Below are positions 40,036 to 50,053 of a DNA stretch of 64,000 bases, piece after piece. Position numbers and translations under genes: made by a program. How positions within the stretch are numbered: the first letter of the stretch is position 1; every line of letters starts with the position of its first letter. Origin of the DNA: Streptomyces sp. MRC013 (GTDB lineage: Bacteria > Actinomycetota > Actinomycetes > Streptomycetales > Streptomycetaceae); assembly GCF_023614235.1 (NCBI RefSeq), contig NZ_CP094264.1, positions 1,240,001-1,304,000 of the forward strand. Direction: 5' to 3'. The notes under the pieces are model-generated. The model made no database searches. It was not told the origin of the DNA and saw only the letters and a program-made list of their open reading frames with translations.

Positions 40036-42266
40036 GCCGTACGGTGCCCAGGCGCCGGGTCGCGCGGGTCAACGCCACGTACAGGTCGTTGACGCCGTGC
40101 GGCCCGGCGGCGCGGATCGCGTCCGGATCGGCGACGACCACCGTGTCGAACTCCAGGCCCTTGGCCTGCCGCGGGTCGAGGAGGACGACGGGCCGGGTCA
40201 GGTCCGGGTCGGGGCCGTGCGACGCGCCGGGGAGCGCGGCGGCGAGGGCGGGGTGGTGGGCGGCGGGCGCGATGACGGCCAGCCGCCCCTCGTCGCGGGT
40301 CTCGCGGGCGACCGCCTCCGCGACGGCGGCGGGCAGGTCGTCCGTCATCGTCTCCCAGGGCCGCACGCCGGTGGAGCGCACGGAACGCGGCGGCCGGAAG
40401 TCCGGCTCCTCGGCGCGCCGCACCTCCGCGGCGACCTCCATGACCTCGGCGGGCGTGCGGTAGTTCACGCCGAGCGTGACGTGCTCGTAGCGGTCCCCCA
40501 CGTACGGGGCGAGGATCTCCCGCCAGGAGCCGCAGCCCGCCGCGTCACCGGTCTGGGCGGGGTCGCCGACGAGGGTCATGGAGCGGGTGGGGACGCGGCG
40601 CATCAGCAGCCGCCAGGCCATAGCGGACAGCTCCTGCGCCTCGTCGACGACGACGTGCCCGAACGCCCAGGTGCGGTCGGCGGCCGCCCGCTCGGCGGCG
40701 GTGCGGCGGTCCTCCTCCTCGTGGCGCTCCGCGAACCGCTCGGCGTCGACGACGTCGTGCGCGGCGAGCACCTCGGACTCCTCGTCCTCGAACTCGTACG
40801 TCCGCGAGCCGTACGACACGTCGAGGACGCCCTGCGCGTAGGCGACGCGCCGGGCGCGCTCGCGGGCGGCGGCGGCCCGGGCGGCCGAGTCGTCCTCGCC
40901 GAGCAGTTCCGCCGCCTCGTCGAGGAGCGGCACGTCGGCCGGGGTCCAGGGGGAGCCGGGCTCGCGGCGCACGAACTCCGCCTCGCCGTCGGGCAGGTAG
41001 CCGTACGGGGCCTCCAGGAACCGCTCGACCAGCCGCTGCGGGGTGAGGACCGGCCACAGCCGGTCGACGGCGGCGTGCACCTCGGCGCTGGCGGCGACCT
41101 CCTTGCCGAGCTGGGCGACGTCGGAGGCGTCGAGGAGGTTCGGCCCGCCGTGTGGGGTCGGCGCCGAGCCGGTCCACGAGCCGCGCGGTGAGCGCGTCGA
41201 CGATCCGGGCGGCGAAGCGGGGCCGGGCCAGGTTGTGCGGGAGGCCCGTGGAGCGGGCGTCCCGGCGGGCGTCCTCGGCCGTGTCGCGGTCGAGGAGGAG
41301 GGTGCCGTGGTCCTCGTGGTCGATCTCCAGGGGCTCCCGGGTGGGCGGCACGGTCTGCTGGTCGCGGACGAACCGGGCGAGGACGTCCGCCATGGCGGCG
41401 CGGCCCTTGATCTCGGCGGCCTCCGGGGTGTCGGCGCCGGTCGCGCGGACGCCGGGGAACAGCTCGCCCACGGTGGCGAGCAGTACGCCGGTCTCGCCGA
41501 GGCCGGGCAGCACGTCGCCGACGTACCGCAGGAACGCGGCGTTGGGCCCGACCACGAGCACGGCCCGGCGGGTCAGCAGTTCCCGCTGCGCGTACAGCAG
41601 GTAGGCGGCGCGGTGCAGGGCGACGGCGGTCTTGCCCGTGCCGGGGCCGCCCTCGACGACGAGGACGCCCTGGTGCGGGGCGCGGATCACGCGGTCCTGC
41701 TCGGCCTGGACGGTCCGCACGATGTCGGTCATCCGGCCGGTGCGGGCGGCGTCGAGGGCGGCGAGCAGCACGGCGTCGGCGTCGCGGCCCTCGTGTCCGC
41801 TGCGCGTGGTGTCGCGCAGGTCGAGGATCTCGTCGTGCAGGGCGGTGACCTCGCGGCCCCGGGTGGTGAGGTGGCGGCGCCGGACGAGGCCCATGGGGGT
41901 GTGGCCGGTCGCCAGGTAGAAGGGGCGGGCCACCTCGGCGCGCCAGTCGACGACGAGCGGGGTGCGCTCGGCGTCGTCCCCGCGGATGCCGATGCGCCCG
42001 ATGTGGTGGTCCCCTCCGTCCCGGAACACCAGCCGTCCGAAGCACAGCCCCTGGTCGCCCGCGTGGTATGCGGCGAGCAGCCCGGACTGCTCGGCGACGG
42101 CCACGTCCCGCTCGATCCGCGCCTGCCGCCCGCCGGCGTCGCTCCCCAGCGCGTCCCGCACGGCGGCCTCGGTCCGCTCGCGCAGCACGTCGAGCCGGTC
42201 GTAGAGCCCGCTGACGAACCGCTGCTCCCCGCGCAGCGCCTCCGTCTCCCCGATTGACAATTCCAC
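40022..42266 (-). CDS. HelD/HelR-family RNA polymerase-associated UvrD-like helicase, frameshifted in this sequence
   Basis: The protein would have about 747 residues. It has an N-terminal coiled-coil segment, Walker A GGPGTGKT (206-213), and in the C-terminal part [23 protein letters not shown] and [18 protein letters not shown], typical of superfamily-1 ATPases of the HelD type. These free stalled RNA polymerase; the HelR branch protects it from rifamycins. The two halves are in different frames: removing one G from the G4 run 41154-41157 joins DRLGADP to [16 protein letters not shown]. The GTG at 42266 ([17 protein letters not shown]) is the likely start. No rifamycin-associated element was seen upstream. 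Confidence 0.82.
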
Positions 42267-42450
42267 TCCCGACGCGATAGGATTTGCTTGTTGATTCCGC
42301 ACGCCTATTCGCCATGCCCGCGCACGGAATCATCCACTCTACGCGTCTTCCGCCCCGCCCACCATCGGCGCGGGGCTTCTTCATGCCGCGGGCCGGGCGG
42401 CGCCGGTCCCGCCGCGCCACCGCCGGTACGCGCCGGGGCCCCGCCGAAGC

Positions 42451-42483
42451 GGCGTGGGAACGGACCCGTCCCGCTCCCACGCC
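42451..42483 (-). terminator. Terminator of the dicarboxylate symporter gene
   Basis: A 9-bp perfect stem GGCGTGGGA with TCCCACGCC (42451-42459 and 42475-42483), 26 nt past the stop of the gene at 42509. A second stem-loop near 42354-42380 is also present. Confidence 0.65.
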
Positions 42484-42508
42484 CCACCCGTCGACCGGCC
42501 GCCGGCCG

Positions 42509-43888
42509 TCAGTGCCCGGTGGGCTCCTCCGCCCCGGTCGGCCGCCCGGCCGTCCGGGCGGGCGCGTCCGCCGCCGCCGCGTCCTCGCCGGCCGGGCCGT
42601 GCCCGTCGTCCAGCAGCGTCGTCTCGTCGAACGGCGCCCGTCCGGCGAGCACCTCCGCGGCCCGCTCCTTGTCGATCTCCCTCGTCCAGGTACCGATCAG
42701 CACCGTCGCGACCGCGTTGCCCGCGAAGTTCGTCAGGGCCCGCGCCTCGCTCATGAACCGGTCGATGCCGACGATCAGGCCCACGCCGTCGACCAGCGCC
42801 GGCTTGTGCGACTGGAGTCCGCCCGCGAGGGTCGCGAGCCCGGCGCCCGTGACGCCCGCCGCGCCCTTCGACGCGATGACCATGAAGACCAGGAGCGAGA
42901 TCTGATCGCCGAGCGCCAGCGGCTGCCCCATCGCCTCGGCGACGAACAGCGCCGCCATGGTCAGGTAGATCGCGGTGCCGTCCAGGTTGAAGGAGTAGCC
43001 GGTCGGCACGGTGATGCCGACGACCGGCTTGCTGACGCCCAGGTGCTCCATCTTCGCGATGAGCCGCGGCAGCGCCGACTCGGACGACGACGTGGACAGG
43101 ATCAGCAGGAACTCCCGCGCCAGGTACCTGAACAGCGCGAACACGCTGACCCCGGCCACCAGCCGCAGCAGCCCGCCCAGCACGGCGAAGACGAAGACGA
43201 CGCAGGTGGCGTAGAAGCCGAGCATGATGACGGCCAGCGACTTCAGCGCGTCCACGCCGGTCGAGCCGACCACCGCGGCGATGGCGCCGAACGCGCCGAC
43301 CGGCGCCGCCCACATGATCATGGCCAGGATGCGGAAGACCAGCCGCTGGACGTGCCCGACGCCGCGCAGCACCGGCTCCCCCGCCCGGCCCATCGCCTGG
43401 AGCGCGAAGCCCGCGAGCAGCGCGACCAGCAGCGTCTGGAGGACCTCGCCCTCCGTGAACGCCGACACCAGGGTCTTGGGGATGATCCCCAGGAGGAAGT
43501 CGGCGGTGCCCTCGCTCGCCCCCTCGGTCTGCTGCTCGCCCGCCGCGCGGGTCTCGGCGGTGATGTGCAGCCCGGCGCCGGGCTGCAGCAGGTTGCCGAC
43601 GACCAGGCCGATGGCGAGCGCGACGGTCGACATGACCATGAAGTAGCCGAGGGCCAGGCCGCCGACGGCGCCCACCTTCGCGGCCTTGCGGACCGAGCCC
43701 ACGCCCAGCACGATCGTGCAGAAGATCACCGGCGAGATCATCATCTTGATGAGGTTGACGAAGCCGGTGCCGAGCGGCTTGAGGCCCTTCGCGACGTCCG
43801 GCGCGGCGAAGCCGACCGCGATGCCGAGCACGACCGCCGCGATGACGGCCAGGTAGAGATAGTGGGTGCGTTCCCGCCGTGCGGCCAC
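42509..43888 (-). CDS. Dicarboxylate/amino acid:cation symporter (DctA/GltP type)
   Basis: A 459-residue membrane carrier. It has the hallmark re-entrant-loop motif (ILSTSSSESALPRLI), the second hairpin (SKGAAGVTGAGLATL) and the transport-path stretch GYSFNLDGTAIYLTMA; the YSFNLDGT and later IDRFMSEARALTNFAGN motifs fit C4-dicarboxylate carriers. It would import succinate, fumarate or malate, or an acidic amino acid, with cations. The GTG at 43888 has a GGAGGACC site. It is divergent from a CitA/DcuS-type sensor gene, which suggests control by that system. Confidence 0.92.
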   Translation of the reverse strand: MAARRERTHYLYLAVIAAVVLGIAVGFAAPDVAKGLKPLGTGFVNLIKMMISPVIFCTIVLGVGSVRKAAKVGAVGGLALGYFMVMSTVALAIGLVVGNLLQPGAGLHITAETRAAGEQQTEGASEGTADFLLGIIPKTLVSAFTEGEVLQTLLVALLAGFALQAMGRAGEPVLRGVGHVQRLVFRILAMIMWAAPVGAFGAIAAVVGSTGVDALKSLAVIMLGFYATCVVFVFAVLGGLLRLVAGVSVFALFRYLAREFLLILSTSSSESALPRLIAKMEHLGVSKPVVGITVPTGYSFNLDGTAIYLTMAALFVAEAMGQPLALGDQISLLVFMVIASKGAAGVTGAGLATLAGGLQSHKPALVDGVGLIVGIDRFMSEARALTNFAGNAVATVLIGTWTREIDKERAAEVLAGRAPFDETTLLDDGHGPAGEDAAAADAPARTAGRPTGAEEPTGH

Positions 43889-44028
43889 GGGGTCCTCCTT
43901 CGAAGCGGTCGGTCCACGTCCCGGTGGATCCCCGCGACTATCCACCACCCCTGTGAACCGGGTCACCCTTGCGTTCGTTTTGTTCTCACGCTTCGTTCAC
44001 CCGTTTCCGGCCGGGCAGACTGGACCGC

Positions 44029-45690
44029 ATGCGTTTTCCCCGCCCCCGGAGCCTCGCCGGCCAGCTGTTCGCCATGCAGGCCGTGCTGGTGGCGGTCGTC
44101 GTGGCCGGGTGCGCGGTCTTCGCGTACGTCACCGACCGCGCCGAGGCCGAGGAGACGGCGCGCCGGCAGGCCACGGCCACCGCGACGGCCGTGGCCGGCT
44201 CCCCCTCGGTCGTCGCCGCCGCCCGCTCGGACGACCCGACGGCCGCCCTCCAGCCGTACGCCGACGCCCTCACGGGCGGGCGCGGGGTGACGTTCGTCGT
44301 GGTGATGGCCCCGGACGGGACGCGCTGGACGCACCCCGAGCCGGACCGGATAGGCGGGACGTACCTGGGCCACATCGACGCGGCGCAGCGCGGCGGGACG
44401 CTGACGGAGACGTACGAGGGGACGCTGGGCCGGTCCGTGCGGACGGTCACGCCGGTGTGGCACCGGGACCGGGTCGTCGCCCTGGTCAGCGCGGGCATCA
44501 CCGTCGACCGCATCAGCGAGCAGCTGCGGCGGCAGGTGACCGCGCTGCTCGGCTTCGCGGGCGCGGCGCTGGCGCTGGGCGCGGTCGGCACGTACGTGGT
44601 CAACGCGCGGCTGCGGCGGCACACCCACGGCATGAACGCCACCGAGCTGGGCCGGATGCACGACTACCACCAGGCCGCCCTGCACGCGGTGCGCGAGGGG
44701 CTGCTGATGCTGGACGGGCGGCGGCGGATCGCGCTGGTCAACGACGGGGCACGGGAGCTGCTGGGCCTGCCCGGGGACGCCGTGGGCACCCCGGTCGCCG
44801 ACCTGGGGCTGCCGCCGTCGCTGACGGGAGCCCTGCTGGCGGCCGAGCCGCGCCAGGACGAGCCGCACCTGACGGCGGACCGGGTGCTGGTCGTGTCGAC
44901 CCGGCCCGTGGTGGGCGGGCAGCGGCGCGGCACGGTGGTGACGCTGCGGGACCGCACCGAGCTGCAGGCGCTGGCCGGGGAGCTGGACTCCGAGCGGGGC
45001 TTCAGCCGGGCGCTGCGCGCGCAGGCGCACGAGGCGGCGAACCGGCTGCACACGGTCGTGTCGCTGATCGAGCTGGGCCAGGTGGAGGAGGCGGTCGGGT
45101 TCGCGACGGCGGAGCTGGAGCTGGCGCAGGCGCTGACGGACCGGGTGGTCGACGCGGTCGGCGAGCCGGTGCTGGCGGCGCTGCTGCTCGGCAAGTCGGC
45201 CCAGGCCAGCGAGCGGGGCGTCGAGCTGGTCCTGGCGGACGACAGCCGGATCGACGACGGGGTGCTGCCGCCGGGCCTCGCGGCGCGGGACCTCGTCACC
45301 CTCCTGGGCAACCTGGTCGACAACGCCGTGGACGCCGCGCAGGGCTCGGCGGGCTCGCGGGTGACGGTGACCCTCGCCGCGGCCGACGGCGAGCTGCTGC
45401 TGCGGGTCGCGGACACCGGGCCGGGCGTGCCGCCCGCCGAGGCGGAGGCGGTGTTCGCGCGCGGCTGGTCCACGCGCGGCCCCGGGCGGGGCCTCGGCCT
45501 GCCCCTGGTGCGCCAGGCGGCCCACCGCGCGGGCGGCCGCGTGGAGCTGGGCACCGGCCCGGAGGGCGGCGCCGAATTCACGGTACGGCTGCCGCTGGCG
45601 GACGCACCGCACCGGGCGGGCGCGGACGGGGCGGAGTCGGGCCGGGCGGGGGCGGGGACGACCGGGGCGGGGACGGAGGCGGCGGGGTGA
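44029..45690 (+). CDS. Sensor histidine kinase of the CitA/DcuS family
   Basis: A 553-residue membrane sensor: transmembrane helix 1 (about 15-38), an extracytoplasmic PASTA-unrelated sCache/CitA-like domain (39-170), transmembrane helix 2 (about 172-192), a cytosolic PAS domain, and the kinase core. The phospho-acceptor His is in LRAQAHEAANRLHTVVSLI; the N box is LVTLLGNLVDNAVDAA and the G boxes are DTGPGVP and GRGLGLPLV. In this family the ligand is citrate or a C4-dicarboxylate. CAGACT 7 nt before the ATG and no ribosome binding site suggest a leaderless message. The stop overlaps the regulator gene (GTGA). Confidence 0.92.
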   Translation: MRFPRPRSLAGQLFAMQAVLVAVVVAGCAVFAYVTDRAEAEETARRQATATATAVAGSPSVVAAARSDDPTAALQPYADALTGGRGVTFVVVMAPDGTRWTHPEPDRIGGTYLGHIDAAQRGGTLTETYEGTLGRSVRTVTPVWHRDRVVALVSAGITVDRISEQLRRQVTALLGFAGAALALGAVGTYVVNARLRRHTHGMNATELGRMHDYHQAALHAVREGLLMLDGRRRIALVNDGARELLGLPGDAVGTPVADLGLPPSLTGALLAAEPRQDEPHLTADRVLVVSTRPVVGGQRRGTVVTLRDRTELQALAGELDSERGFSRALRAQAHEAANRLHTVVSLIELGQVEEAVGFATAELELAQALTDRVVDAVGEPVLAALLLGKSAQASERGVELVLADDSRIDDGVLPPGLAARDLVTLLGNLVDNAVDAAQGSAGSRVTVTLAAADGELLLRVADTGPGVPPAEAEAVFARGWSTRGPGRGLGLPLVRQAAHRAGGRVELGTGPEGGAEFTVRLPLADAPHRAGADGAESGRAGAGTTGAGTEAAG

Positions 45691-46466
45691 GCGCGGACAC
45701 GGGCGGCGGGGCCGGGGCGGACGGCGGCGCGGACGGGGGCCCGCCCGGCATCCGGGTGCTGGTCGTCGAGGACGACCCGGTCGCCGCCGACGCGCACGCC
45801 CTGTACGCGGGGCGCGTGCCGGGCTTCCGGGTCGTCGGCGTCGTCCACTCGCGCGCCGCCGCCGTACGGCTGCTGGAACGGACGCCCGTCGACCTGATCC
45901 TCCTCGACCTGTACCTGCCGGACGGCCACGGGTTGCAGCTCCTGCGCGGGCTGCGGGCCGCCGGGCACACGGCCGACGTCATCGCCGTGACCTCCGCGCG
46001 GGACCTGGCGGTCGTACGGGAGGGCGTGTCGCTGGGGGTCGTGCAGTACGTGCTGAAGCCGTTCACGTTCGCCACGCTGCGGGACCGGCTCACCCGGTAC
46101 GCCGAGTTCCGCGCGGCCGTCGGCGAGGCGTCCGGGCAGGACGAGGTGGACCGGGCGCTCGCCGCGCTGCGCACCCCGCGGCCCGCCGCGCCGCCCAAGG
46201 GCCTGAGCGGCCCGACCCTCGCCGCCGTGGCCGGCGCCCTGCGCGCGGCGCCCGACGGGCTGACCGCCGCCGAGGCGGGCGCCGCCGTGGGCGTCTCCCG
46301 GATCACCGCGCGCCGGTACCTGGAGCACCTGGTGACCGCCGGGCGGGCGGAGCGCAGCCCGCGGTACGGCCAGGTCGGACGCCCGGAGTTCCAGTACCGG
46401 TGGCGCCCGGAGGCGGACGGCCGCCGACCGGGCGGACCGGGTACGGCACCCGGTCCCGCCGCGTAG
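45687..46466 (+). CDS. Response regulator of the CitB/DcuR family
   Basis: A 259-residue regulator. The receiver domain starts at IRVLVVEDDPVAADAHA, with the phospho-acceptor Asp in DLILLDLYLPDGHG and the conserved Lys in YVLKPF. The C-terminus has a CitB-type helix-turn-helix (LTAAEAGAAVGVSRITARRYLEHL). It is translationally coupled to the sensor at 45687-45690. The divergent symporter gene at 42509 is the obvious target. Confidence 0.93.
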   Translation: MSADTGGGAGADGGADGGPPGIRVLVVEDDPVAADAHALYAGRVPGFRVVGVVHSRAAAVRLLERTPVDLILLDLYLPDGHGLQLLRGLRAAGHTADVIAVTSARDLAVVREGVSLGVVQYVLKPFTFATLRDRLTRYAEFRAAVGEASGQDEVDRALAALRTPRPAAPPKGLSGPTLAAVAGALRAAPDGLTAAEAGAAVGVSRITARRYLEHLVTAGRAERSPRYGQVGRPEFQYRWRPEADGRRPGGPGTAPGPAA

Positions 46467-46495
46467 GGAGCCGCGCGCCCGGCACGGGCCGGGCG

Positions 46496-46532
46496 TCCCG
46501 CCCCGGCGGGCTCGGAGGCCGGCGGGGCGGGA
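46496..46532. terminator. Bidirectional terminator between the response regulator and pfkA genes
   Basis: A 10-bp stem TCCCGCCCCG with CGGGGCGGGA (46496-46505 and 46523-46532). Immediately to the left is another stem CGCCCGG/CCGGGCG near 46476-46495. The two genes converge here. Confidence 0.65.
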
Positions 46533-46595
46533 AGGCGAACGGCCGCCCTGCGCCGTCCGGCGCCCGGGTTCGGGGGCGCGGTGGCCGCAGGACGG

Positions 46596-47621
46596 TCAGA
46601 AGACGGACTCCGCCTCCAGCATCCGGTCCTCCGGCACCGTCTTCAGCCGCGTCGTCGCGTCCGCGAGCGGTGCCGTCGTGATGGCCGTGCCGCGCAGCGC
46701 CGTCATCCCGCCGAAGTCGCCCCGGTGCGCGGCCTCCACCGCGTGCCAGCCGAAGCGGGTCGCGAGCACCCGGTCGTACGCGGTCGGCGTGCCTCCCCGC
46801 TGGACGTGGCCGAGGATCACGGGCCGGGCCTCCTTGCCGAGGCGCCTCTCCAGCTCCTTGGCGAGCCGGGTGCCGATGCCCGTGAACCGCTCGTGCCCGT
46901 ACTGGTCGATCTCGCCCTTGCGGTACTCCATGGAGCCCTCCGCCGGGCGCGCGCCCTCCGCGACGCAGACCACCGCGAACTTCTTGCCGCGCGCGAACCG
47001 CTCCTCGACCATCTTGACCAGGTCGTCCACCTGGAAGGGCCGCTCCGGCAGGCAGATGCCGTGGGCGCCGCCGGCCATGCCGGACTCCAGGGCGATCCAG
47101 CCCGCGTGACGCCCCATCACCTCGACGACCATCACGCGCTGGTGCGACTCGGCGGTGGTCTTCAGGCGGTCTATGGCCTCGGTGGCGACCATCACCGCCG
47201 TGTCGAAGCCGAAGGTGCGGTCGGTCGACGAGATGTCGTTGTCGATGGTCTTGGGGACGCCGACCACCGGCATGCCCGCGTCGGACAGCATGCGGGCCGC
47301 CGTCAGCGTCCCCTCGCCGCCGATCGGGATGAGGACGTCGATGCCGTACCGGCGCTGCAGCTCGCCGCAGTTCTCGGCGGCCTCCCGCAGCCGGGAGCGC
47401 TCCAGCCGGGCCGAGCCGAGGATCGTGCCGCCGCGGGCGAGGATGCCGCTGACGGCGTTCAGGTCGAGGGGCCGGTAGTGGCCGTCGAGGAGGCCCTTGA
47501 ACCCGTCCTCGAAGCCGATGACCTCGTCCCCGTGGCCCGTGATCGCGCGGTGCACGACCGAGCGGATCACGGCGTTCAGGCCGGGGCAGTCGCCGCCTGC
47601 GGTGAGAACTCCGATGCGCAT
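46596..47621 (-). CDS. pfkA: 6-phosphofructokinase
   Basis: A 341-residue enzyme that phosphorylates fructose 6-phosphate. The phosphoryl-donor loop is GGEGT (101-105), with the Gly104 typical of ATP-dependent enzymes, while PKTIDND (123-129) has the Lys124 usual in pyrophosphate-type enzymes; this mix marks the actinobacterial group III. The catalytic Asp is in TIDNDI, and the FGFDTAV and MGRHAGW motifs are intact. The ATG at 47621 has an AGGAGAG site. A strong promoter lies about 180 nt upstream. Divergent from pta. Confidence 0.95.
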   Translation of the reverse strand: MRIGVLTAGGDCPGLNAVIRSVVHRAITGHGDEVIGFEDGFKGLLDGHYRPLDLNAVSGILARGGTILGSARLERSRLREAAENCGELQRRYGIDVLIPIGGEGTLTAARMLSDAGMPVVGVPKTIDNDISSTDRTFGFDTAVMVATEAIDRLKTTAESHQRVMVVEVMGRHAGWIALESGMAGGAHGICLPERPFQVDDLVKMVEERFARGKKFAVVCVAEGARPAEGSMEYRKGEIDQYGHERFTGIGTRLAKELERRLGKEARPVILGHVQRGGTPTAYDRVLATRFGWHAVEAAHRGDFGGMTALRGTAITTAPLADATTRLKTVPEDRMLEAESVF

Positions 47622-47798
47622 CGTGCTGTCTCTCCTGCTCGGTAGTGGATCGCCGTGCCGTGGGGGATGACCCGAATTGTTCCACGGGGCGCGCGCCCCC
47701 CGCCCCGCCGACCGCTCGACCGGGGTCCCCGGGCGGGGCCGCCGGGGCCGCCCGGAACGGGGCCGCGACCTTCGCGTTCCCCCTCCCGCCCAGCGGGC

Positions 47799-47827
47799 GC
47801 TTTACTCACTCGCACGGGTATTGTCAA
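47799..47827 (-). promoter_or_regulatory. Consensus-like promoter of pfkA
   Basis: On the minus strand TTGACA (47827-47822) and TAAAGC (47804-47799) are 17 nt apart, the best sigma-70-type pair in the window. The leader to the pfkA start would be about 170 nt and contains a G+C-rich hairpin (CCGGGCGG/CCGCCCGG near 47727-47754), which may act in post-initiation control. Confidence 0.65.
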
Positions 47828-47912
47828 GAGGGTGTGAATTCCTCTCCTGAGGTGTTCTTTCGCCGATACGGAGCACTGGTCGCACACTCCCTTGACGGAC
47901 AGGAGACACGGC

Positions 47913-49997
47913 GTGGCGCGCAGCGTGTATGTGACCGGGATCGAGCGCGGGGACGGCCGCCAGGTCGTCGAGCTGGGGGTGATGGAGCTCCTCACCCGCC
48001 AGGTGGACCGGGTGGGGGTGTTCCGCCCGCTGGTGCACGACGGGCCGGACCGCCTGTTCGAGCTGTTGCGCGCCCGCTACCGGCTGCCGCAGGACCCGGC
48101 GACCGTGTACGGCACGGACTACGCGCACGCGGCCGCGCTCCAGGCCGAGCAGGGCACCGACGCGCTCGTGTCGCACCTGGTGGAGCGGTTCCACGCGGTG
48201 GCGCGCGCGTACGAGGTCGTCCTCGTCCTGGGCACGGACTTCGCCGCCACGCAGCTCCCCGACGAGCTGGCGCTCAACGCCCGCCTGGCCAACGAGTTCG
48301 GCGCCTCCGTCGTCCCCGTCGTCGGCGCCAAGGGCCGGTCCGCCGACGAGGCGCGGGCCGAGGCGCGCAACGCCTTCCGCGCGTACGACGGGCTCGGCTG
48401 CGACGTCCTGGCCATGGCCGTGAACCGGGTCGCCGCCGAGGACCGGGAGGCGATAGCCGAACGGCTCGCGGCCCGCCTCCCCGTCCCCTGCTACGTCCTG
48501 CCCGACCAGCCGGCGCTCTCCGCCCCGACGGTCGCGCAGATCGCCCACGCGCTGGGCGCCCGCGTCGTGCTCGGCGACGACTCGGGGCTGGCGCGCGACG
48601 CCCTGGACTTCGTCTTCGGCGGCGCGACGCTGCCCAACTTCCTCAACGCCCTGACCCCCGGCTGCCTGGTCGTGACCCCCGGCGACCGCGCCGACCTGGT
48701 GGTGGGCGCGCTGGCCGCGCACTCGGCCGGCACGCCCCCCGTCGCCGGCGTCCTGCTCACCCTGAACGAGCAGCCCGGCGAGGAGGTCCTCACCCTCGCC
48801 TCCCGCCTGGCCCCCGGCACCCCGGTGATCGCGGTCAGCGGCAACAGCTTCCCCACCGCGCAGGAGCTGTTCGCGCTGGAGGGCAGGATGACCGCGGCCA
48901 CCCCGCGCAAGGCGGAGACCGCGCTGGGCCTGTTCGAGCGGCACGTCGACACGGCCGACCTGCTGAAGCGGATCTCCGTGGCGCGCAGCGGCCGCGTCAC
49001 GCCGATGATGTTCGAGCACGAACTGCTGGAGCAGGCCCGCGCCGACCGCCGCCGGGTGGTCCTGCCGGAGGGCGCGGAGGAGCGGGTGCTGCGCGCCGCC
49101 GACGTGCTGATCCGCCGCGACGTGTGCGACCTGACGCTGCTCGGCGACCCGGACGCCATCCGCAGGAAGGCCGCCGACCTGGGCGTCGACCTGTCCGGCG
49201 CGCAGCTGGTCGACCCGGTCGCCTCCGAGCTGCGGCAGCGCTTCGCGGAGCGGTACGCGGAGCTGCGCGCCCACAAGGGCGTCTCGGTGGAGCTGGCGTA
49301 CGACGTCGTGTCGGACGTCAACTACTTCGGCACGCTGATGGTGCGGGAGGGCCTCGCGGACGGCATGGTGTCGGGGTCGGTGCACTCGACGGCGGCGACG
49401 ATCCGGCCCGCGTTCGAGATCATCAAGACGAAGCCGGACGCCTCCATCGTGTCGTCGGTGTTCTTCATGTGCCTGGCCGACGAGGTCCTCGTGTACGGCG
49501 ACTGCGCGGTCAACCCGGACCCGGACGCCGAGCAGCTCGCCGACATCGCCGTCCAGTCGGCCGCCACGGCCGCCCGGTTCGGCGTGGAGCCGCGGATCGC
49601 GATGCTGTCGTACTCGACCGGCACCTCGGGGTCGGGTGCGGACGTGGACAAGGTCCGGGAGGCGACGAAGCTGGTCCGCGCCGGGCACCCGGAGCTGAGG
49701 GTCGAGGGGCCGATCCAGTACGACGCCGCCGTGGAACCGTCCGTCGCGGCGACGAAGCTGCCGGGGTCGGAGGTGGCGGGCCGGGCCACCGTGCTGGTCT
49801 TCCCGGACCTGAACACGGGCAACAACACCTACAAGGCCGTGCAGCGCTCGGCGGGCGCCGTGGCCGTGGGCCCGGTGCTGCAGGGCCTGCGCAAGCCGGT
49901 CAACGACCTGTCGCGCGGCGCGCTCGTCAGCGACATCGTGAACACGGTGGCCATCACCGCCATCCAGGCGCAGGCCGTGCCGCGCGGCTCCGCGTGA
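47913..49997 (+). CDS. pta: Phosphate acetyltransferase
   Basis: A 694-residue long-form Pta that converts acetyl-CoA and phosphate to acetyl phosphate and CoA. The N-terminal half is the BioD-like P-loop-related domain (VARSVYVTGIERGDGR) plus DRTGG domain, and the catalytic PTA_PTB domain begins at about residue 365 (MMFEHELLEQARADRRRVVL) and includes LSYSTGTSGSG and FPDLNTGNNTYKAVQR. The GTG at 47913 has an AGGAG site. AckA follows after 56 nt; the pair interconverts acetyl-CoA and acetate. Confidence 0.95.
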   Translation: MARSVYVTGIERGDGRQVVELGVMELLTRQVDRVGVFRPLVHDGPDRLFELLRARYRLPQDPATVYGTDYAHAAALQAEQGTDALVSHLVERFHAVARAYEVVLVLGTDFAATQLPDELALNARLANEFGASVVPVVGAKGRSADEARAEARNAFRAYDGLGCDVLAMAVNRVAAEDREAIAERLAARLPVPCYVLPDQPALSAPTVAQIAHALGARVVLGDDSGLARDALDFVFGGATLPNFLNALTPGCLVVTPGDRADLVVGALAAHSAGTPPVAGVLLTLNEQPGEEVLTLASRLAPGTPVIAVSGNSFPTAQELFALEGRMTAATPRKAETALGLFERHVDTADLLKRISVARSGRVTPMMFEHELLEQARADRRRVVLPEGAEERVLRAADVLIRRDVCDLTLLGDPDAIRRKAADLGVDLSGAQLVDPVASELRQRFAERYAELRAHKGVSVELAYDVVSDVNYFGTLMVREGLADGMVSGSVHSTAATIRPAFEIIKTKPDASIVSSVFFMCLADEVLVYGDCAVNPDPDAEQLADIAVQSAATAARFGVEPRIAMLSYSTGTSGSGADVDKVREATKLVRAGHPELRVEGPIQYDAAVEPSVAATKLPGSEVAGRATVLVFPDLNTGNNTYKAVQRSAGAVAVGPVLQGLRKPVNDLSRGALVSDIVNTVAITAIQAQAVPRGSA

Positions 49998-50053
49998 CCC
50001 GCCCGCTCCCCCGCCCCTCCGGCACCCGTCCGACGACAGAAAGCACCGCACCC

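Noticed and set aside
42267..42508. Rifamycin-associated element upstream of the helicase gene
   Set aside because: The known 19-bp element was searched for by eye on both strands and is absent.
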